61,858 nucleotides of DNA from Roseiflexaceae bacterium (GTDB taxonomy: Bacteria > Chloroflexota > Chloroflexia > Chloroflexales > Roseiflexaceae). The notes beneath the pieces were generated by a model. It was not told the DNA's origin and did not search any database. It saw only the letters and a program-made list of their open reading frames with translations. The position numbers and the translations under genes were made by a program. This document shows, piece by piece, positions 52,947-61,858 of this stretch. Positions within the stretch are counted from its first letter, which is position 1; each line of letters begins with the position of its first letter. The stretch covers positions 1 to 61,858 of the forward strand of contig CANJHS010000013.1 in the NCBI GenBank assembly GCA_947474225.1, in the 5' to 3' direction.

Positions 52947-54991
52947 GCGCGTTCCTCTTGTATCAATGGTAGCTGTGGCAGCGCGAGGTGCTGACACAAG
53001 AACGTGTATTCAATTGCACGGTCGGCCATTATGGCGGTCCGTCCGCTTTTGCCGGCATGGCCAGCATGCATATCGGTAACGAGATAATACGTCCCGGCAG
53101 GAGCAGCATGGCGCAAGGCTGCAATCCATTTGGCTGGTTCCCAATACGAGACACGGGGATCTTGGAAGCCGGCGGTCAACAACAGCGCCGGGTAGCGCTG
53201 TGCGCTGGTGTGATCATACGGCGAATAGCGCTCCATGACGGCAGCTTCGGCGGGAATGGTTGGATTACCCCATTCTTCGTATTCGGGTACGGTCAACGGA
53301 ATGGTAGGATCGCACATCGTGTTGATGACATCCACAAACGGCACCAATGCAATCGCTGCGGCATAGAGTTCGGGCCGCTGGGTCACGACCGCACCGACCA
53401 ACAAACCGCCGGCGCTGCGTCCGTAGCAAGCGAGCCGCTTTGCACTGGTATAGCCCTTCTGGATGAGGTATTCAGAGCATTCGATAAAGTCATTGAAAGT
53501 ATTTTGTTTGTGGGCCAGTTTGCCATCGAGGTACCAGCGCCGCCCGCCTTCGCCACCGCCCCGGATATGGGCATAGGCGAGCACAACGCCCCGTGCAAGT
53601 AGGCTCAGCCGCTCGATTACAAAGCCGATGTTGAGATTTGCACCGTACGCCCCATAGCCAATCTGCAGCGCCGGGGCCGTCCCGTCGAGCGGCACACGGT
53701 GGTGACGCACAATCGTCAACGGGATTGCCGCACCGTCGCGGGCTGTCACCCAGACACGCTCGACGATGTACTCTTCCGGCAGATGCGCACAGCCGAGGGT
53801 GTCCCGTTTGCGGACCTCAGTTGTACCAGACTGCACATCAATCGCAGTTGTGACCGTCGGTGTCACCGGCGTGGCATAGGCATAGACCAGGATGTTGCGC
53901 TCGTATTCATGACTATCGGTATCGCTCAGGGAGTAGGCAGCATCGGGGAAGGTCAGCTGCTGTACCGTACGGCTCCCATGACGGAGGTACTCGATGCCCG
54001 GCAAACCGCCGCGCCGTACCCAGAGCACGACGACGTCGGCGAGGACGGTGATGTGTTCGATCAACGTGTCGACCCGTTCCGCGACGACCTCGGTCCACGA
54101 CGCTTCATGCAGTAATTTGGAAAAAAGGGTGAAATTGGTCGCACCGCGGTTGGTCAGATGGTAGACGCGCGCACCCGCCATGGCAATGACGTATTCGACC
54201 CCCGCGTCGCGTGGCGCCATACAGCCGACGGTCAACGCGGATTGTGCGTCATATACCCACACCTCCGAGGTTTGCGCACTGTAGCTGCCGATGATGAGGT
54301 GCTGTCCGTCACCAGACTCCGACAAATCAACGTTGTAGCGCTCGTCGGGCTCGTGGTAGATGCGCTGTGCCGCCTGTGTGCCATCGGCGAAGCGCCAGGC
54401 GATGACTTCGCTCGGACGCCATGCTTCATCGGGGCGTACCGCATAGATACCCTGACTATCGGGGGACCATGCAAGCCCATAATAGAGGTCATCGACGGGG
54501 GTGATGCAGGCGCTGCCATCGGCGATGCGCCGGATATGCAGGCGGAATCGTTCGCTGCCGTTGGTGTCTATCAAAAACGCAATCAGCGCCCCATCGGGAC
54601 TGACCCGCCAGCTACCCAGTTTACAAAATATGTGCCCCGCTGCTTCGGCCACGACATCGATGACCACTGCAACTCGGGTAGGTTCGGCAACCGGCCAGCG
54701 CACCAGGACGGGGTATTGCGCGCCAACGGCAAGGCGGAACTGGTAGACATAAGCCCCGATGCGCTGTGGCGCGCTGTGGTCTGTGTCGGCCAGTCTGCCG
54801 ACCAATTCGTCGGTGAGCAGCTGTTGCAGTGCAGGGTCGAGCTGTGCGGCGGCGTAGTCGTTTTCTGCGGCGAGGTATGCATGCACCGCCGGATTGGCAC
54901 GTTCGCGCAACCAGGCATACGGGTCCACGCGCGGGGTGCCGTGGAGTATACTCTGGAGGGGGATACGTTGCGCACGTGGTGGGTGTGTCAT
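52943..54991 (-). CDS. ptrB: Oligopeptidase B-type S9 serine peptidase
   Basis: This 682-residue cytoplasmic prolyl-oligopeptidase-family enzyme has an N-terminal beta-propeller and a C-terminal catalytic domain. The nucleophile motif is GRSAGGLL near residue 524. The acid lies in [11 protein letters not shown] and the His in [11 protein letters not shown] near the end. [14 protein letters not shown] is diagnostic for oligopeptidase B, which cleaves small peptides after Arg/Lys. An upstream in-frame start at 55027 is not supported. It overlaps trpB by four bases and leads that operon. Confidence 0.94.
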   Translation of the reverse strand: MTHPPRAQRIPLQSILHGTPRVDPYAWLRERANPAVHAYLAAENDYAAAQLDPALQQLLTDELVGRLADTDHSAPQRIGAYVYQFRLAVGAQYPVLVRWPVAEPTRVAVVIDVVAEAAGHIFCKLGSWRVSPDGALIAFLIDTNGSERFRLHIRRIADGSACITPVDDLYYGLAWSPDSQGIYAVRPDEAWRPSEVIAWRFADGTQAAQRIYHEPDERYNVDLSESGDGQHLIIGSYSAQTSEVWVYDAQSALTVGCMAPRDAGVEYVIAMAGARVYHLTNRGATNFTLFSKLLHEASWTEVVAERVDTLIEHITVLADVVVLWVRRGGLPGIEYLRHGSRTVQQLTFPDAAYSLSDTDSHEYERNILVYAYATPVTPTVTTAIDVQSGTTEVRKRDTLGCAHLPEEYIVERVWVTARDGAAIPLTIVRHHRVPLDGTAPALQIGYGAYGANLNIGFVIERLSLLARGVVLAYAHIRGGGEGGRRWYLDGKLAHKQNTFNDFIECSEYLIQKGYTSAKRLACYGRSAGGLLVGAVVTQRPELYAAAIALVPFVDVINTMCDPTIPLTVPEYEEWGNPTIPAEAAVMERYSPYDHTSAQRYPALLLTAGFQDPRVSYWEPAKWIAALRHAAPAGTYYLVTDMHAGHAGKSGRTAIMADRAIEYTFLCQHLALPQLPLIQEERA

Positions 54992-55107
54992 ACGGACCTT
55001 TCGTGAGCTGATGCTCCTATTATACACTGCAGCTCCCAGCGAACGCGATAAATCAGTGTATGATAGGTTGGAATAAACGAGCCTGAACTACGCCAAAGGA
55101 GCCGTCG

Positions 55108-55740
55108 ATGGGGAAGTATAGCGAAGCAGTCGCATTGGCCAAAATCGTCGCGATTGTGCGCCTCGACAACTATGACCGAGCCCTTGCAGTCGCCGAAGCG
55201 TTGTTGGCCGGTGGGATTAACGCAATCGAATATACACTGACCGGCAGCGGTGCCCTCGCTGCAGTCACCAAAGTACGCAACGCACTAGGCAATCGCATGT
55301 TGGTGGGTGTCGGGACGGTCTTGTCAGAACAAGACGCAACCGAGTCGATAGCCGCCGGTGCGCAATTTCTCGTCACGCCTGCAGTACGACCCAAGGTCAT
55401 CAAAAAGGCCACCAAAGCGGGCATCCCCATCTGCTGTGGCGCACTGACCCCAACCGAGGCGTTGACTGCCCACGAGGCAGGTGCTGAGTTCATCAAAATC
55501 TTCCCTGCGCGCAATTTTGGGCCTACATATATCAAAGATCTCTTGGCTCCACTGCCGTTCCTCAAGCTCATCCCCACCGGCGGTATCGACGCAAGCAACT
55601 TGCAGGCATATCTTGCAGCGGGGGCAACGGGCGTGGGCATCGGTGGCAGTCTGGTAACGGCCAAGGCCGTCGACGCTGGCGATTGGCAACAGTTGACCAA
55701 TGGCGCACGCGCCTGTATCGCAGCGTTGCGGGGGGTCTAG
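55108..55740 (+). CDS. eda: 2-keto-3-deoxy-6-phosphogluconate / 4-hydroxy-2-oxoglutarate aldolase
   Basis: This 210-residue class I aldolase splits KDPG into pyruvate and glyceraldehyde-3-phosphate. IVRLDNYDRALAVAEALLAG starts the barrel, TVLSEQDA is near residue 70, and the Schiff-base lysine lies in FIKIFPARNFGPTYIK near 130. AAAGGAG precedes the ATG. It is immediately followed by a KDG kinase, so the two together convert 2-keto-3-deoxygluconate to central metabolites. Confidence 0.94.
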   Translation: MGKYSEAVALAKIVAIVRLDNYDRALAVAEALLAGGINAIEYTLTGSGALAAVTKVRNALGNRMLVGVGTVLSEQDATESIAAGAQFLVTPAVRPKVIKKATKAGIPICCGALTPTEALTAHEAGAEFIKIFPARNFGPTYIKDLLAPLPFLKLIPTGGIDASNLQAYLAAGATGVGIGGSLVTAKAVDAGDWQQLTNGARACIAALRGV

Positions 55741-55742
55741 TC

Positions 55743-56654
55743 ATGCCTGAAGTACTGACATTTGGCGAGTGTATGGCCGTCCTCTACCCACCAGATCCTG
55801 TGGTCATCGACGACGCCCCATTGCTCAAGTGGGACATCGGTGGCGCCGAAGCCAACTGTGCCATTGCCTTGGCCCGCTTGGGGGTGTCGTCGCGCTTCCA
55901 TACGCGCATCGGCAACGATCCATTCGGACGCCGCATGGTCGACATTCTGGCCGGAGAAGGCGTCGACACCAGCGCCATGCAGATCGATGCGACCCGACCA
56001 ACGGGCGTCTTCTTCCGTGAATGGTTGTCCGACGGCGCGCGGCGCGTCTTTTATTACCGGGCCGGATCTGCTGCTGCCAATATGGGTCCAGAGGATTTGA
56101 ACGCCAGTCACTTCGCCGGCGTCAAAGCGATGCATCTGACCGGCATTACCCCTGCGTTGAGCGACCGTGCTGCAGCATTGTGTACCCATGCAATAGATTT
56201 GGCCAAAGCCGCCGGGGTATTGATTACGTTTGATCCAAACTTCCGGCCGCGGCTCTGGACAGCCGACAAAGCCCGCGCCACCATGACCCCCATCGCCGCT
56301 GCGGTCGACGTCATGCTGATGGGTCACGAAGACGCCGCAGCCCTGTTTGGTGCCGGCGACGACGAGCATTACCTGCAGTCAGCGGTCGCATTGGGCATCA
56401 AGACCGTGGTGCTCAAGCGCGCTGAACGCGGTGCCCTGGCCATCGTCGATGGAGTTCGGTACGAGGCCGCGGTGGTCGCGGCAGAGCGCGTGATTGATCC
56501 GGTTGGTGCCGGTGACGGCTTCGACGCTGGCTTCATCGCCGGTCTGTTACGCAACAAGAGTATTCCCGAGGCACTCCACCTCGGCGCCATCGTCGGCGCA
56601 GGCTCGGTGGCCCATCTCGGCGACTATGCCGGCTACCCGACCATGTCCCTCTAG
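55743..56654 (+). CDS. kdgK: 2-keto-3-deoxygluconate kinase (PfkB family)
   Basis: This 303-residue ribokinase-family enzyme phosphorylates KDG to KDPG for the aldolase encoded just upstream. The N-terminal GGAEANCAIALARLG near residue 31 and the C-terminal DPVGAGDGFDAGF with catalytic Asp near residue 259 are the PfkB signatures. FFREWLSDGARRVFYYR near 88 matches KDG kinases. The ATG at 55743 lies two bases after the aldolase stop. Confidence 0.92.
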   Translation: MPEVLTFGECMAVLYPPDPVVIDDAPLLKWDIGGAEANCAIALARLGVSSRFHTRIGNDPFGRRMVDILAGEGVDTSAMQIDATRPTGVFFREWLSDGARRVFYYRAGSAAANMGPEDLNASHFAGVKAMHLTGITPALSDRAAALCTHAIDLAKAAGVLITFDPNFRPRLWTADKARATMTPIAAAVDVMLMGHEDAAALFGAGDDEHYLQSAVALGIKTVVLKRAERGALAIVDGVRYEAAVVAAERVIDPVGAGDGFDAGFIAGLLRNKSIPEALHLGAIVGAGSVAHLGDYAGYPTMSL

Positions 56655-56677
56655 GCTGCGCGCGCATCCACGCATAT

Positions 56678-56705
56678 GCCCCCATGCACTGCATGGGGGC
56701 TTTTT
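56678..56705 (+). terminator. Terminator of the eda-kdgK operon
   Basis: GCCCCCATGC at 56678-56687 and GCATGGGGGC at 56691-56700 form a 10-bp perfect stem with a 3-base loop, followed by TTTTT. Confidence 0.9.
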
Positions 56706-56897
56706 GTGTCCCGTTGGAGCGCTCCGGGGGCCTGCTGGGCGTCTGGGTTGCGGTCGGGGAATCGAAGCCCTCGTGCTTTCGTCACCGCGACCGATGCACA
56801 GCCCACACTGCCCCACGCTGCTGCGATGGCTGTCGCGCACGCATGGCGATGTTTCCCAAAACCCCCCAAAAAAATCCCCAAGCGCAGCCCGTGGCCT

Positions 56898-57761
56898 TCA
56901 CCTCTCTGCTTTTCGTCGGTCAGCCCCCTCAAATGTGATGCCGATGTTGGCGGCTTGGGCAAATATAAATTGCAACCCTTGGGATAATTGCTGCTCGTCG
57001 AGATGTTCGATCATCAGGGTGGGGGCCGGGTTTAATTTTTCAATCTCTGTGAGATACGTCGCATAGTCGAGCATGCCATCGCCGATAAACGTCTCGTTTA
57101 TCTGGACGGTGGCATGTTTGGCGGGCATATTGATATCTTTGGCGTGACAGCTGACAATCCATGGCCCCAGTATGCGAAAGCACTGTTTGATATATTGGGC
57201 ATTCGAATAAAACTGTCGTGGGCTGGCGATAATATTGACGGGGTCAAGGTGCACTGCAAATCCTGGACGGTCAACGTTTTCAATCAAACGCGCATAAATT
57301 TCTGGGCTGTCGGGCAAGAGGTATGATTCTGTTTCGATGACCAATTTGGTGGTAGTGGGTTGGGTGCGGTCAAGAATGGATTGGATGGCCGTGACCGTCT
57401 CATAAAAACTCTTTTCGGACATGTTGAGCGGATTGGCATTACCCCAATCGCCGGTTTCGACCGAGCCACCATGCATGACACAGCATCGTACTCCCATTTC
57501 GTCGGCATATTCAAGCCGGCAACAGATTTCGTCAATGTTTTTTTGGCGTAACACGGGATTGGTATCGAGGATATTTATACAATAGGCACCAAATTCGGCC
57601 AGTGCGATATCGGCCTCGGCAAATGCCTGCTTGTATGTGCTGCGTTGGGTTTTGTCTTCGATGTACCTGCAGTAGGCTGCCCCAAATCCCAGTTGTTGGT
57701 GCAATGCGATTTCTTCGGTGATCGTCGTAAATTGTTGAAAAATTGGTCCACCGAGTCTCAT
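56898..57761 (-). CDS. Sugar phosphate isomerase/epimerase (AP-endonuclease-2-like TIM barrel)
   Basis: This 287-residue TIM-barrel protein of the xylose-isomerase-like family carries likely metal ligands in LVIETES near residue 148, VHLDPVN near 180 and SCHAKD near 210, with a final Glu in LMIEHLD near 258. Members act as ketose epimerases or as inosose dehydratases. GGAAGGA precedes the ATG at 57761. That ATG overlaps, as ATGA, the restored stop of the frameshifted dehydrogenase upstream, which makes this start secure and links the two functionally. Confidence 0.82.
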   Translation of the reverse strand: MRLGGPIFQQFTTITEEIALHQQLGFGAAYCRYIEDKTQRSTYKQAFAEADIALAEFGAYCINILDTNPVLRQKNIDEICCRLEYADEMGVRCCVMHGGSVETGDWGNANPLNMSEKSFYETVTAIQSILDRTQPTTTKLVIETESYLLPDSPEIYARLIENVDRPGFAVHLDPVNIIASPRQFYSNAQYIKQCFRILGPWIVSCHAKDINMPAKHATVQINETFIGDGMLDYATYLTEIEKLNPAPTLMIEHLDEQQLSQGLQFIFAQAANIGITFEGADRRKAER

Positions 57762-58791
57762 TGGGTTTTTCCTTCCCATGCCAAATTCATGACCTTGCCA
57801 CACTCTTGCGACGCACATACTTCGAACGCTTTTTGGATTTCATTCATTGGGAACGTATGGGTAATGAGGTTTTCGGCAACTGGTGAATCACGAATGACCT
57901 GCATCAACTTGTGTGCCCCGTTAAATTGTAATGCCATTGCCCCAGCAAACTAATCCCTTTGCGGATAAAGTCATTGCTGGCTTGGATGGCCAAATCATTG
58001 CCACATTCACCGACCAGCGAGACTTTTCCACGCCGGCGCACCATGTTAATGCACAGACGTTGTGCAATCACGTTGCCCGAAGTCTCGAGGCAGGCATCAA
58101 CGCCGCACATATCGGTATATGCCATGATTTTGGTGTGGATGTCGGGATCGTGCGGTGATAACACGAGGTCTGCGCCCAATTCGCGGCCTTTTTGCTGGCG
58201 GTAGGGGACTTGTTCGACAAGGATGGTGCGTGCCCCACGGAATTTGGCGTTGATGACCCCGCCGAGCCCCACTGCCCCGCCGCCCGTTATTAATACGGTG
58301 TCAGTAGCCGAGACCTGCATGTTTTCGAGTGCCCCAAATGTGGGTCCCATCCCACAGCACGCCAGAGCTGCCCGGGTATATGACATCCCATCGGGGATTG
58401 GTACAAGGAGCCAATCTTGTTTGAGGAGGTACTGCACGTGGGTATCCCCGCCATAGGCCACGCCGGTAAATTCAGCCGGATCGTGCATATGTTGACAATG
58501 GATGTATTCGCCCGAGATGCAGAGCGCGCATTTGCCACACGGAGCACCGGCCATTACCACGACGCGGTCGCCGACGTTGACTTTGCCTGGTTGGGCGACC
58601 ATGACGACTTCGCCGGCGGCCTCATGCCCGTGGTATACGCTGCCGTTGAGCCAATTTTTGTACTCGGTGCACAGCGGGATGGCATGGACTTTGACCAATA
58701 CCCAATTCTGCATAGGTTGGGGGATTCGCACATCCAATTGTGTAGTTTGCTCGACGCCGGTAATCGCGATGCGCTTCATGGTATGGGGCAT
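57758..58791 (-). pseudogene. Zinc-type alcohol dehydrogenase with a single-base frameshift
   Basis: The first 295 residues form a medium-chain zinc dehydrogenase: catalytic-zinc GHEAAGEV near residue 55, the structural-zinc cysteines CGKCALCISGEYIHC near 86-100, and NAD motif ITGGGAVGLGG near 168. The frame ends abruptly at 57904 after LTGHTS. One base restored in the four-C run at 57916-57919 would give AHKLMQVIRD and continue for about 48 codons of typical C-terminus (NEIQKAFEV...). It would stop at 57758, overlapping the next gene's ATG by ATGA. The start at 58791 has AGGAG. It is either a recent mutation, phase variation or a sequencing error. Confidence 0.85.
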
Positions 58792-58932
58792 GCATCACTC
58801 CTTTGTGATTGTTGGGATGCGAGGGAGTGATGTATTCTAGCGTAATTGAAGTGGAATGAGGACAATCACGATGCGAAGCGTATCCTCGCACCGGGATTGC
58901 ATTTGCTTAGATGTAGTTATACCGTAGTTGGG

Positions 58933-60192
58933 TTAACGTGTTCCAAAAATTGTATGTTGGATGAACATATCAAATAGTTGTGCGATGTCGGATTCGGTAA
59001 TGTGATCAAAATCAGGTATGCTTCCAATCCCATATATGGTGACGTATTGGTTGCATTGGATAATTAATTGACGTGTGTTACTTTCCAATAAGCCGTTACC
59101 AGGTTTATACCATTGTTGGCGTTGACATCCTGCGACTTGATAGCTGTCAACCAATTGATAGTTATATTGTGTTTTTTCGTATTGAGTGAGTGCATCTAGT
59201 CCTTGAGTCGCGCTAGCAGTATCGCGATATTCATATATATTGATGTCGATTATGAAAGGAGAAGTAAATCCATTTTTTATGTATGTCTGCCCTACATAGA
59301 GCGTTTGTACTCTGTCTGCTGTAGTCCAATTATTTTTGCTGTTAGCGGTGTCGATTGTTGCTGCTTCTGCACCAGGAATTTCATTGGCTGCTTCGTGCCA
59401 AATGTGCCATTTAGTTTGTGATAATTCACTGGTTTTGCTGAATCCTAATTCTTCTATTTTGCTACTTGAGATTAACGCATTGGTGAGTGGTGCTAATCGT
59501 GATGGAGATTGTGCTACGGGGGTAGCGGTTTGTGTGTTTTGATTTATTTCATTGCCTAGTAATCCAAGGAGCACATCATATGGCGCTGTGTTTTCTGGGT
59601 GGATTTCAAATCGCGCCCGTTCAAACCATTGAACTTGATAGGATTTGCCATCACTGAGTGTTTCGTTAACAAGTCCCGATACGGGGAGCCCAAATAATCC
59701 GAGGCTCTCGGCATAACTGATGGAATTGTTTTTATCGAGTGTAAGTCCGTGACTTTGCCACATCTTGAGAATGGATCCACAGACGCTATGATTTGTTTCG
59801 GCAAAAAACTGACAATTACTCGTTTGATTATCTTTGGCAAAGGCATACCAATCACGTCCTTGTTGAACGAGTCGATCTGCACCAAGGCGCCCAAGCAGGA
59901 CATCGTATGGTTTAGCGTTTTCTGGATGAAGTTCGAGGCGATTGCGCTCGAATTTTTGTGCAGTTATTGATTTTCCATCGATTATTACTGATTCTTGCGG
60001 TCCGATAGGGAATCCAAATACGGGCAATCCCCCGTTTTCTTCCCAATATTCACGGATACGTCCGTCAATACAAAAACCAGTTTCTGTGAAGCAGCGGTTA
60101 GTTGCGTGGGCAACTGATGTCGGTGACATGATATAAATCAATGCCATGAGGATGAGATACCCCAATTTATACGGTAGTTTTTGTCGTAGCAT
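58933..60192 (-). CDS. Secreted protein with two repeats of a GLPVFG-type module
   Basis: This 419-residue protein has a signal peptide (hydrophobic residues about 10-28, then ATNRC). The first module covers about 33-105 (CIDGRIREYWEENGGLPVFG ... NAKPYDVLLGRLG). A second, diverged copy covers about 128-215 (LFGLPVSG ... NTAPYDVLLGLLG). The modules share 'FER.R.E.HPEN..PYDVLLG.LG'. A Thr/Gln linker and a C-terminal domain of about 180 residues follow, resembling nothing I know. Such modules recur in Chloroflexota surface proteins. Base composition is visibly more AT-rich than the neighbours. Confidence 0.78.
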   Translation of the reverse strand: MLRQKLPYKLGYLILMALIYIMSPTSVAHATNRCFTETGFCIDGRIREYWEENGGLPVFGFPIGPQESVIIDGKSITAQKFERNRLELHPENAKPYDVLLGRLGADRLVQQGRDWYAFAKDNQTSNCQFFAETNHSVCGSILKMWQSHGLTLDKNNSISYAESLGLFGLPVSGLVNETLSDGKSYQVQWFERARFEIHPENTAPYDVLLGLLGNEINQNTQTATPVAQSPSRLAPLTNALISSSKIEELGFSKTSELSQTKWHIWHEAANEIPGAEAATIDTANSKNNWTTADRVQTLYVGQTYIKNGFTSPFIIDINIYEYRDTASATQGLDALTQYEKTQYNYQLVDSYQVAGCQRQQWYKPGNGLLESNTRQLIIQCNQYVTIYGIGSIPDFDHITESDIAQLFDMFIQHTIFGTR

Positions 60193-60527
60193 AATGCCAC
60201 CCCGTTTCTGTTATTGCTGATCAAGTTTCCTTCTGATCAATATAACAAGCGAACTACATTAATTAATTGTTATTATTGACAATTTACCACGCGCTTTTAC
60301 TATCTCATTATTGTGGGCCATAGTCATACTGGAATGGTTCATTTTGTGAGAGCATAAAAACAATGCTTTGGATTACGACATATCAATCTCAAACTGAATG
60401 GTACGGTTACTATGATAGTTTATTAAGCGTTGGGTAATCCGATCTCGAACTTATCGTTATCCTGTTTCAACACACAGTTATTGGTGGCTTGTAGAGCAAT
60501 AAATTTGTGATTGGTTTAGTTCACAGA

Positions 60528-60559
60528 CACGGTGTAACTCCTTCGCAGGAATTACACCG
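60528..60559. terminator. Hairpin, possible terminator or stem of a decayed element
   Basis: ACGGTGTAACTCCT and AGGAATTACACCGT pair over 13 of 14 positions with a TCGC loop. There is no strong T-run on either side. Confidence 0.4.
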
Positions 60560-60603
60560 TATCTTATTGCGGTGAGATATTGAGTTGATATGCGTTTTGG
60601 CGC

Positions 60604-60891
60604 TTTCCCCCTCGCTTTTTCATAGCACAGACTAACCCATCAATGATATTGGCCAAACGCCGGAATCAACCGAAACCCGACTGATTCATAGCTAGCATTG
60701 GCTTCGGGCTGGTGGATGCCTATTTCGAGGCGCAATAGTGGGATATCACGTTGCTGCGATCTTGTTTGCACATGGGTCAGTAACCGCACACCAAGCTTTA
60801 TGTTTGGCCGGGATTGAGTGATTATTTCACAAAAATAGTATAGAAGCTCCCATATTGGCTTCCCCATCATCAGTGATGCAAGTGTAAGCAA
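60604..60891 (-). pseudogene. Remnant of a GNAT N-acetyltransferase gene
   Basis: The minus strand encodes LGVRLLTHVQTRSQQRDI, then LRLEIGIHQPEANASYESVG and FRLIPAFGQYH. This is the acetyl-CoA-binding C-terminal half of a GNAT enzyme, which typically reads 'L.TG..QPEA..LYE..GFR.IP.FG.Y'. A TGA at 60640 interrupts the frame. Translation past it continues with SLCYEKARGK, the kind of tail expected after the PFG.Y motif. The N-terminal half is missing. It is therefore a truncated and interrupted gene, not an 83-residue protein. Confidence 0.65.
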
Positions 60892-60898
60892 CTAATTT

Positions 60899-61085
60899 CC
60901 TGCGCCTCAGCGCGCCGGACCCCGAAAAAAACCTCCAGATGCCGTGTCTGACAACGAATCACTGAAACCTCATCACTGAAGCATACTCATTACTCACTGC
61001 TCAGTACTCCCTGCCCCTGCGTCTCAGCGCGACCGCTTTCCCAAAATACTCCACATGCAATGTCTGATGACTCATCACAGAAATC
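60899..61085. repeat. Two imperfect copies of a ~70-bp unit about 115 bp apart
   Basis: Copy A (about 60899-60969) and copy B (about 61014-61085) share CCTGCG-CTCAGCGCG, CTCCA-ATGC--TGTCTGA and ATCAC-GAAA in the same order. They lie just beyond the 3' end of malQ. No coding potential is evident. Confidence 0.65.
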
Positions 61086-61096
61086 TAGTCACTTGC

Positions 61097-61858
61097 TCAC
61101 GCACGGTCGAATGTGCGTGTCATCATTCGGAGGCGCTCGCAGATGTGCGGTTGAAGTTCTTCGAAGCGAAAGCGCCAGCCCCAGTTGCCGCCCATGCGCC
61201 CCGGGTAGTTCATGCGGGCAGCATTGGGCAGGTCGAGGATGTCCTGGAGCGGGGCAATCGCGGTATCTGCGACGGATCCCCAGGCGAGGCGCATCAAATC
61301 CCAGGCGGGGTCAATCTGGTCGGCGGGTTTGCCGAGATACGCTGCCAGGCAGGCACGTTCGGTATCGCTCGCAGTGGTGTACCACCCACGGCTGGTATCG
61401 TTATCGTGGGTGCCGGTGTAGACAACACAGGTGCGGATGTGGTGGTGCGGCAAGAATGCCTCGGCTGGGTCGCCGTGGAAGGCGAATTGCAGAATCTTCA
61501 TGCCGGGCAAACCGTTGTGGTCGCGCAGGCGGATGACCTCATCGGTAATCAGGCCGAGGTCTTCGGCGATGATGGGCAACGTCCCCAAGGCCTGGGTGAG
61601 GGCATCAAGCAGCGCAAAACCAGGTGCGTCGACCCAGCGACCGATACGGGCGGTAGGCTCGGCCACGGGGACCTCCCAATATGCCACAAAGCCACGGAAG
61701 TGGTCCAACCGGATCAGGTCATAGAGTGTTGCATTGCTCCGGATGCGCTCGATCCACCAGGCATAGCCTTGATCGCGATGGGCATCCCAGCGATACAGCG
61801 GGTTGCCCCAGCGTTGCCCATCGACCGAAAAGTAGTCCGGTGGCACGCCGGCGACCAC
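61097..61858 (-). CDS. malQ: 4-alpha-glucanotransferase, C-terminal part (cut by the window edge)
   Basis: The 253 residues present match amylomaltase from about the middle of the protein to its end. They open with VPPDYFSVDGQRWGNPLY. The catalytic nucleophile lies in IRLDHFRGF, the acid/base Glu in IIAEDLG and the third carboxylate in YTGTHDNDT. The enzyme disproportionates malto-oligosaccharides and takes part in glycogen or maltose metabolism. The N-terminal half lies beyond 61858. The stop is at 61097. Confidence 0.95.
   Translation of the reverse strand: MVAGVPPDYFSVDGQRWGNPLYRWDAHRDQGYAWWIERIRSNATLYDLIRLDHFRGFVAYWEVPVAEPTARIGRWVDAPGFALLDALTQALGTLPIIAEDLGLITDEVIRLRDHNGLPGMKILQFAFHGDPAEAFLPHHHIRTCVVYTGTHDNDTSRGWYTTASDTERACLAAYLGKPADQIDPAWDLMRLAWGSVADTAIAPLQDILDLPNAARMNYPGRMGGNWGWRFRFEELQPHICERLRMMTRTFDRA

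Larger units (their letters stand above)
60193..61096. other. AT-rich gene-poor region
   Basis: About 900 bases lack an intact gene. The part at 60193-60520 is AT-rich with short palindromes (two TGATCA sites at 60213-60234, AATTGT...ACAATT near 60265-60284). I found no convincing frame in it. A hairpin lies at 60528-60559, a decayed GNAT gene at about 60604-60891, and a two-copy imperfect repeat at 60899-61085. Confidence 0.7.

Noticed and set aside
53638-55006. Long plus-strand frames opposite oligopeptidase B
   Set aside because: They are antisense shadows. The minus-strand frame has complete catalytic motifs throughout.
57904-58791. A complete 295-residue dehydrogenase
   Set aside because: The family's C-terminal part is present in another frame directly after the early stop, so the short form is a product of a frameshift.
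60300-60520. Transposase remnant in the AT-rich gap
   Set aside because: Some short translated pieces look Tyr/Trp-rich, but no DDE motif, terminal inverted repeats or target duplication could be identified.
60640-60891. An independent 83-residue protein
   Set aside because: Its sequence is the C-terminal half of a GNAT enzyme with an interrupting stop and no start context.

Overview
The window is a densely packed bacterial chromosome segment of moderate GC content. It is most likely from a Chloroflexota (class Chloroflexia-like) bacterium. The hints are a 419-residue secreted protein with two 'GLPVFG/GLFGLPV' modules of a kind I associate with that phylum, a GldA/GldF-like/GldG-like/DUF4340 cassette, a short xylose isomerase, and single-membrane-type surface machinery (a sortase with its own LPxTG protein). 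No rRNA, phage, intact insertion sequence or CRISPR array is visible. The lineage call is inference.

Layout: (1) 0.1-13.1 kb. A Gfo/Idh oxidoreductase, then a plus-strand run of eight close or overlapping genes: membrane protein, prephenate dehydrogenase, B12-binding methylmalonyl-CoA mutase subunit, MeaB GTPase, amine oxidase, CocE-type hydrolase, L-fuconate dehydratase and a two-domain ABC permease. A convergent glcF-like gene and a glycosyltransferase follow. (2) 13.2-20.5 kb. Ribosomal protein L33, a CLC transporter of the fluoride-type sequence class, a lipoprotein, an Asp/Glu racemase, a second Gfo/Idh enzyme, tRNA-His, tandem alpha/beta hydrolases, and mntH with a clear promoter and an MntR/DtxR-like operator. 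(3) 20.5-30.9 kb. xylA-xylB, a U32 'peptidase', a sortase/LPNTG pair, a degenerate M28-like membrane protein, an M20 peptidase and a DUF4432 epimerase-like protein. (4) 30.9-38.7 kb. A seven-gene minus-strand sugar locus: DeoR regulator, SIS isomerase/deaminase, binding protein, two permeases and two different GH4 glycosidases. It has an operator-like palindrome upstream and an intrinsic terminator after the binding-protein gene. (5) 38.8-46.7 kb. An ornithine cyclodeaminase-family gene, tRNA-Glu, a tandem pair of phosphatase-ADP-ribosylglycohydrolase fusions, and the Gld-like cassette. (6) 46.7-55 kb. chrA, trpC, a molybdopterin oxidoreductase, a membrane-anchored coiled-coil protein, trpB and oligopeptidase B. 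(7) 55.1-61.9 kb. KDPG aldolase and KDG kinase, a sugar isomerase/epimerase, a frameshifted alcohol dehydrogenase, the secreted repeat protein, an AT-rich gap with a decayed GNAT gene, and the C-terminal part of 4-alpha-glucanotransferase running off the right edge.

The dominant theme is catabolism of plant- or glycan-derived sugars: xylose, fuconate, 2-keto-3-deoxy-sugars and GH4 substrates. The most unusual element is the tandem pair at 40.07-42.96 kb. Both proteins join an intact HCx5R phosphatase domain to an ADP-ribosylglycohydrolase domain. In the first copy the hydrolase metal site is rewritten, largely by acid-for-acid swaps. In the second copy it is canonical. This looks like a specialised dephosphorylation/de-ADP-ribosylation module.
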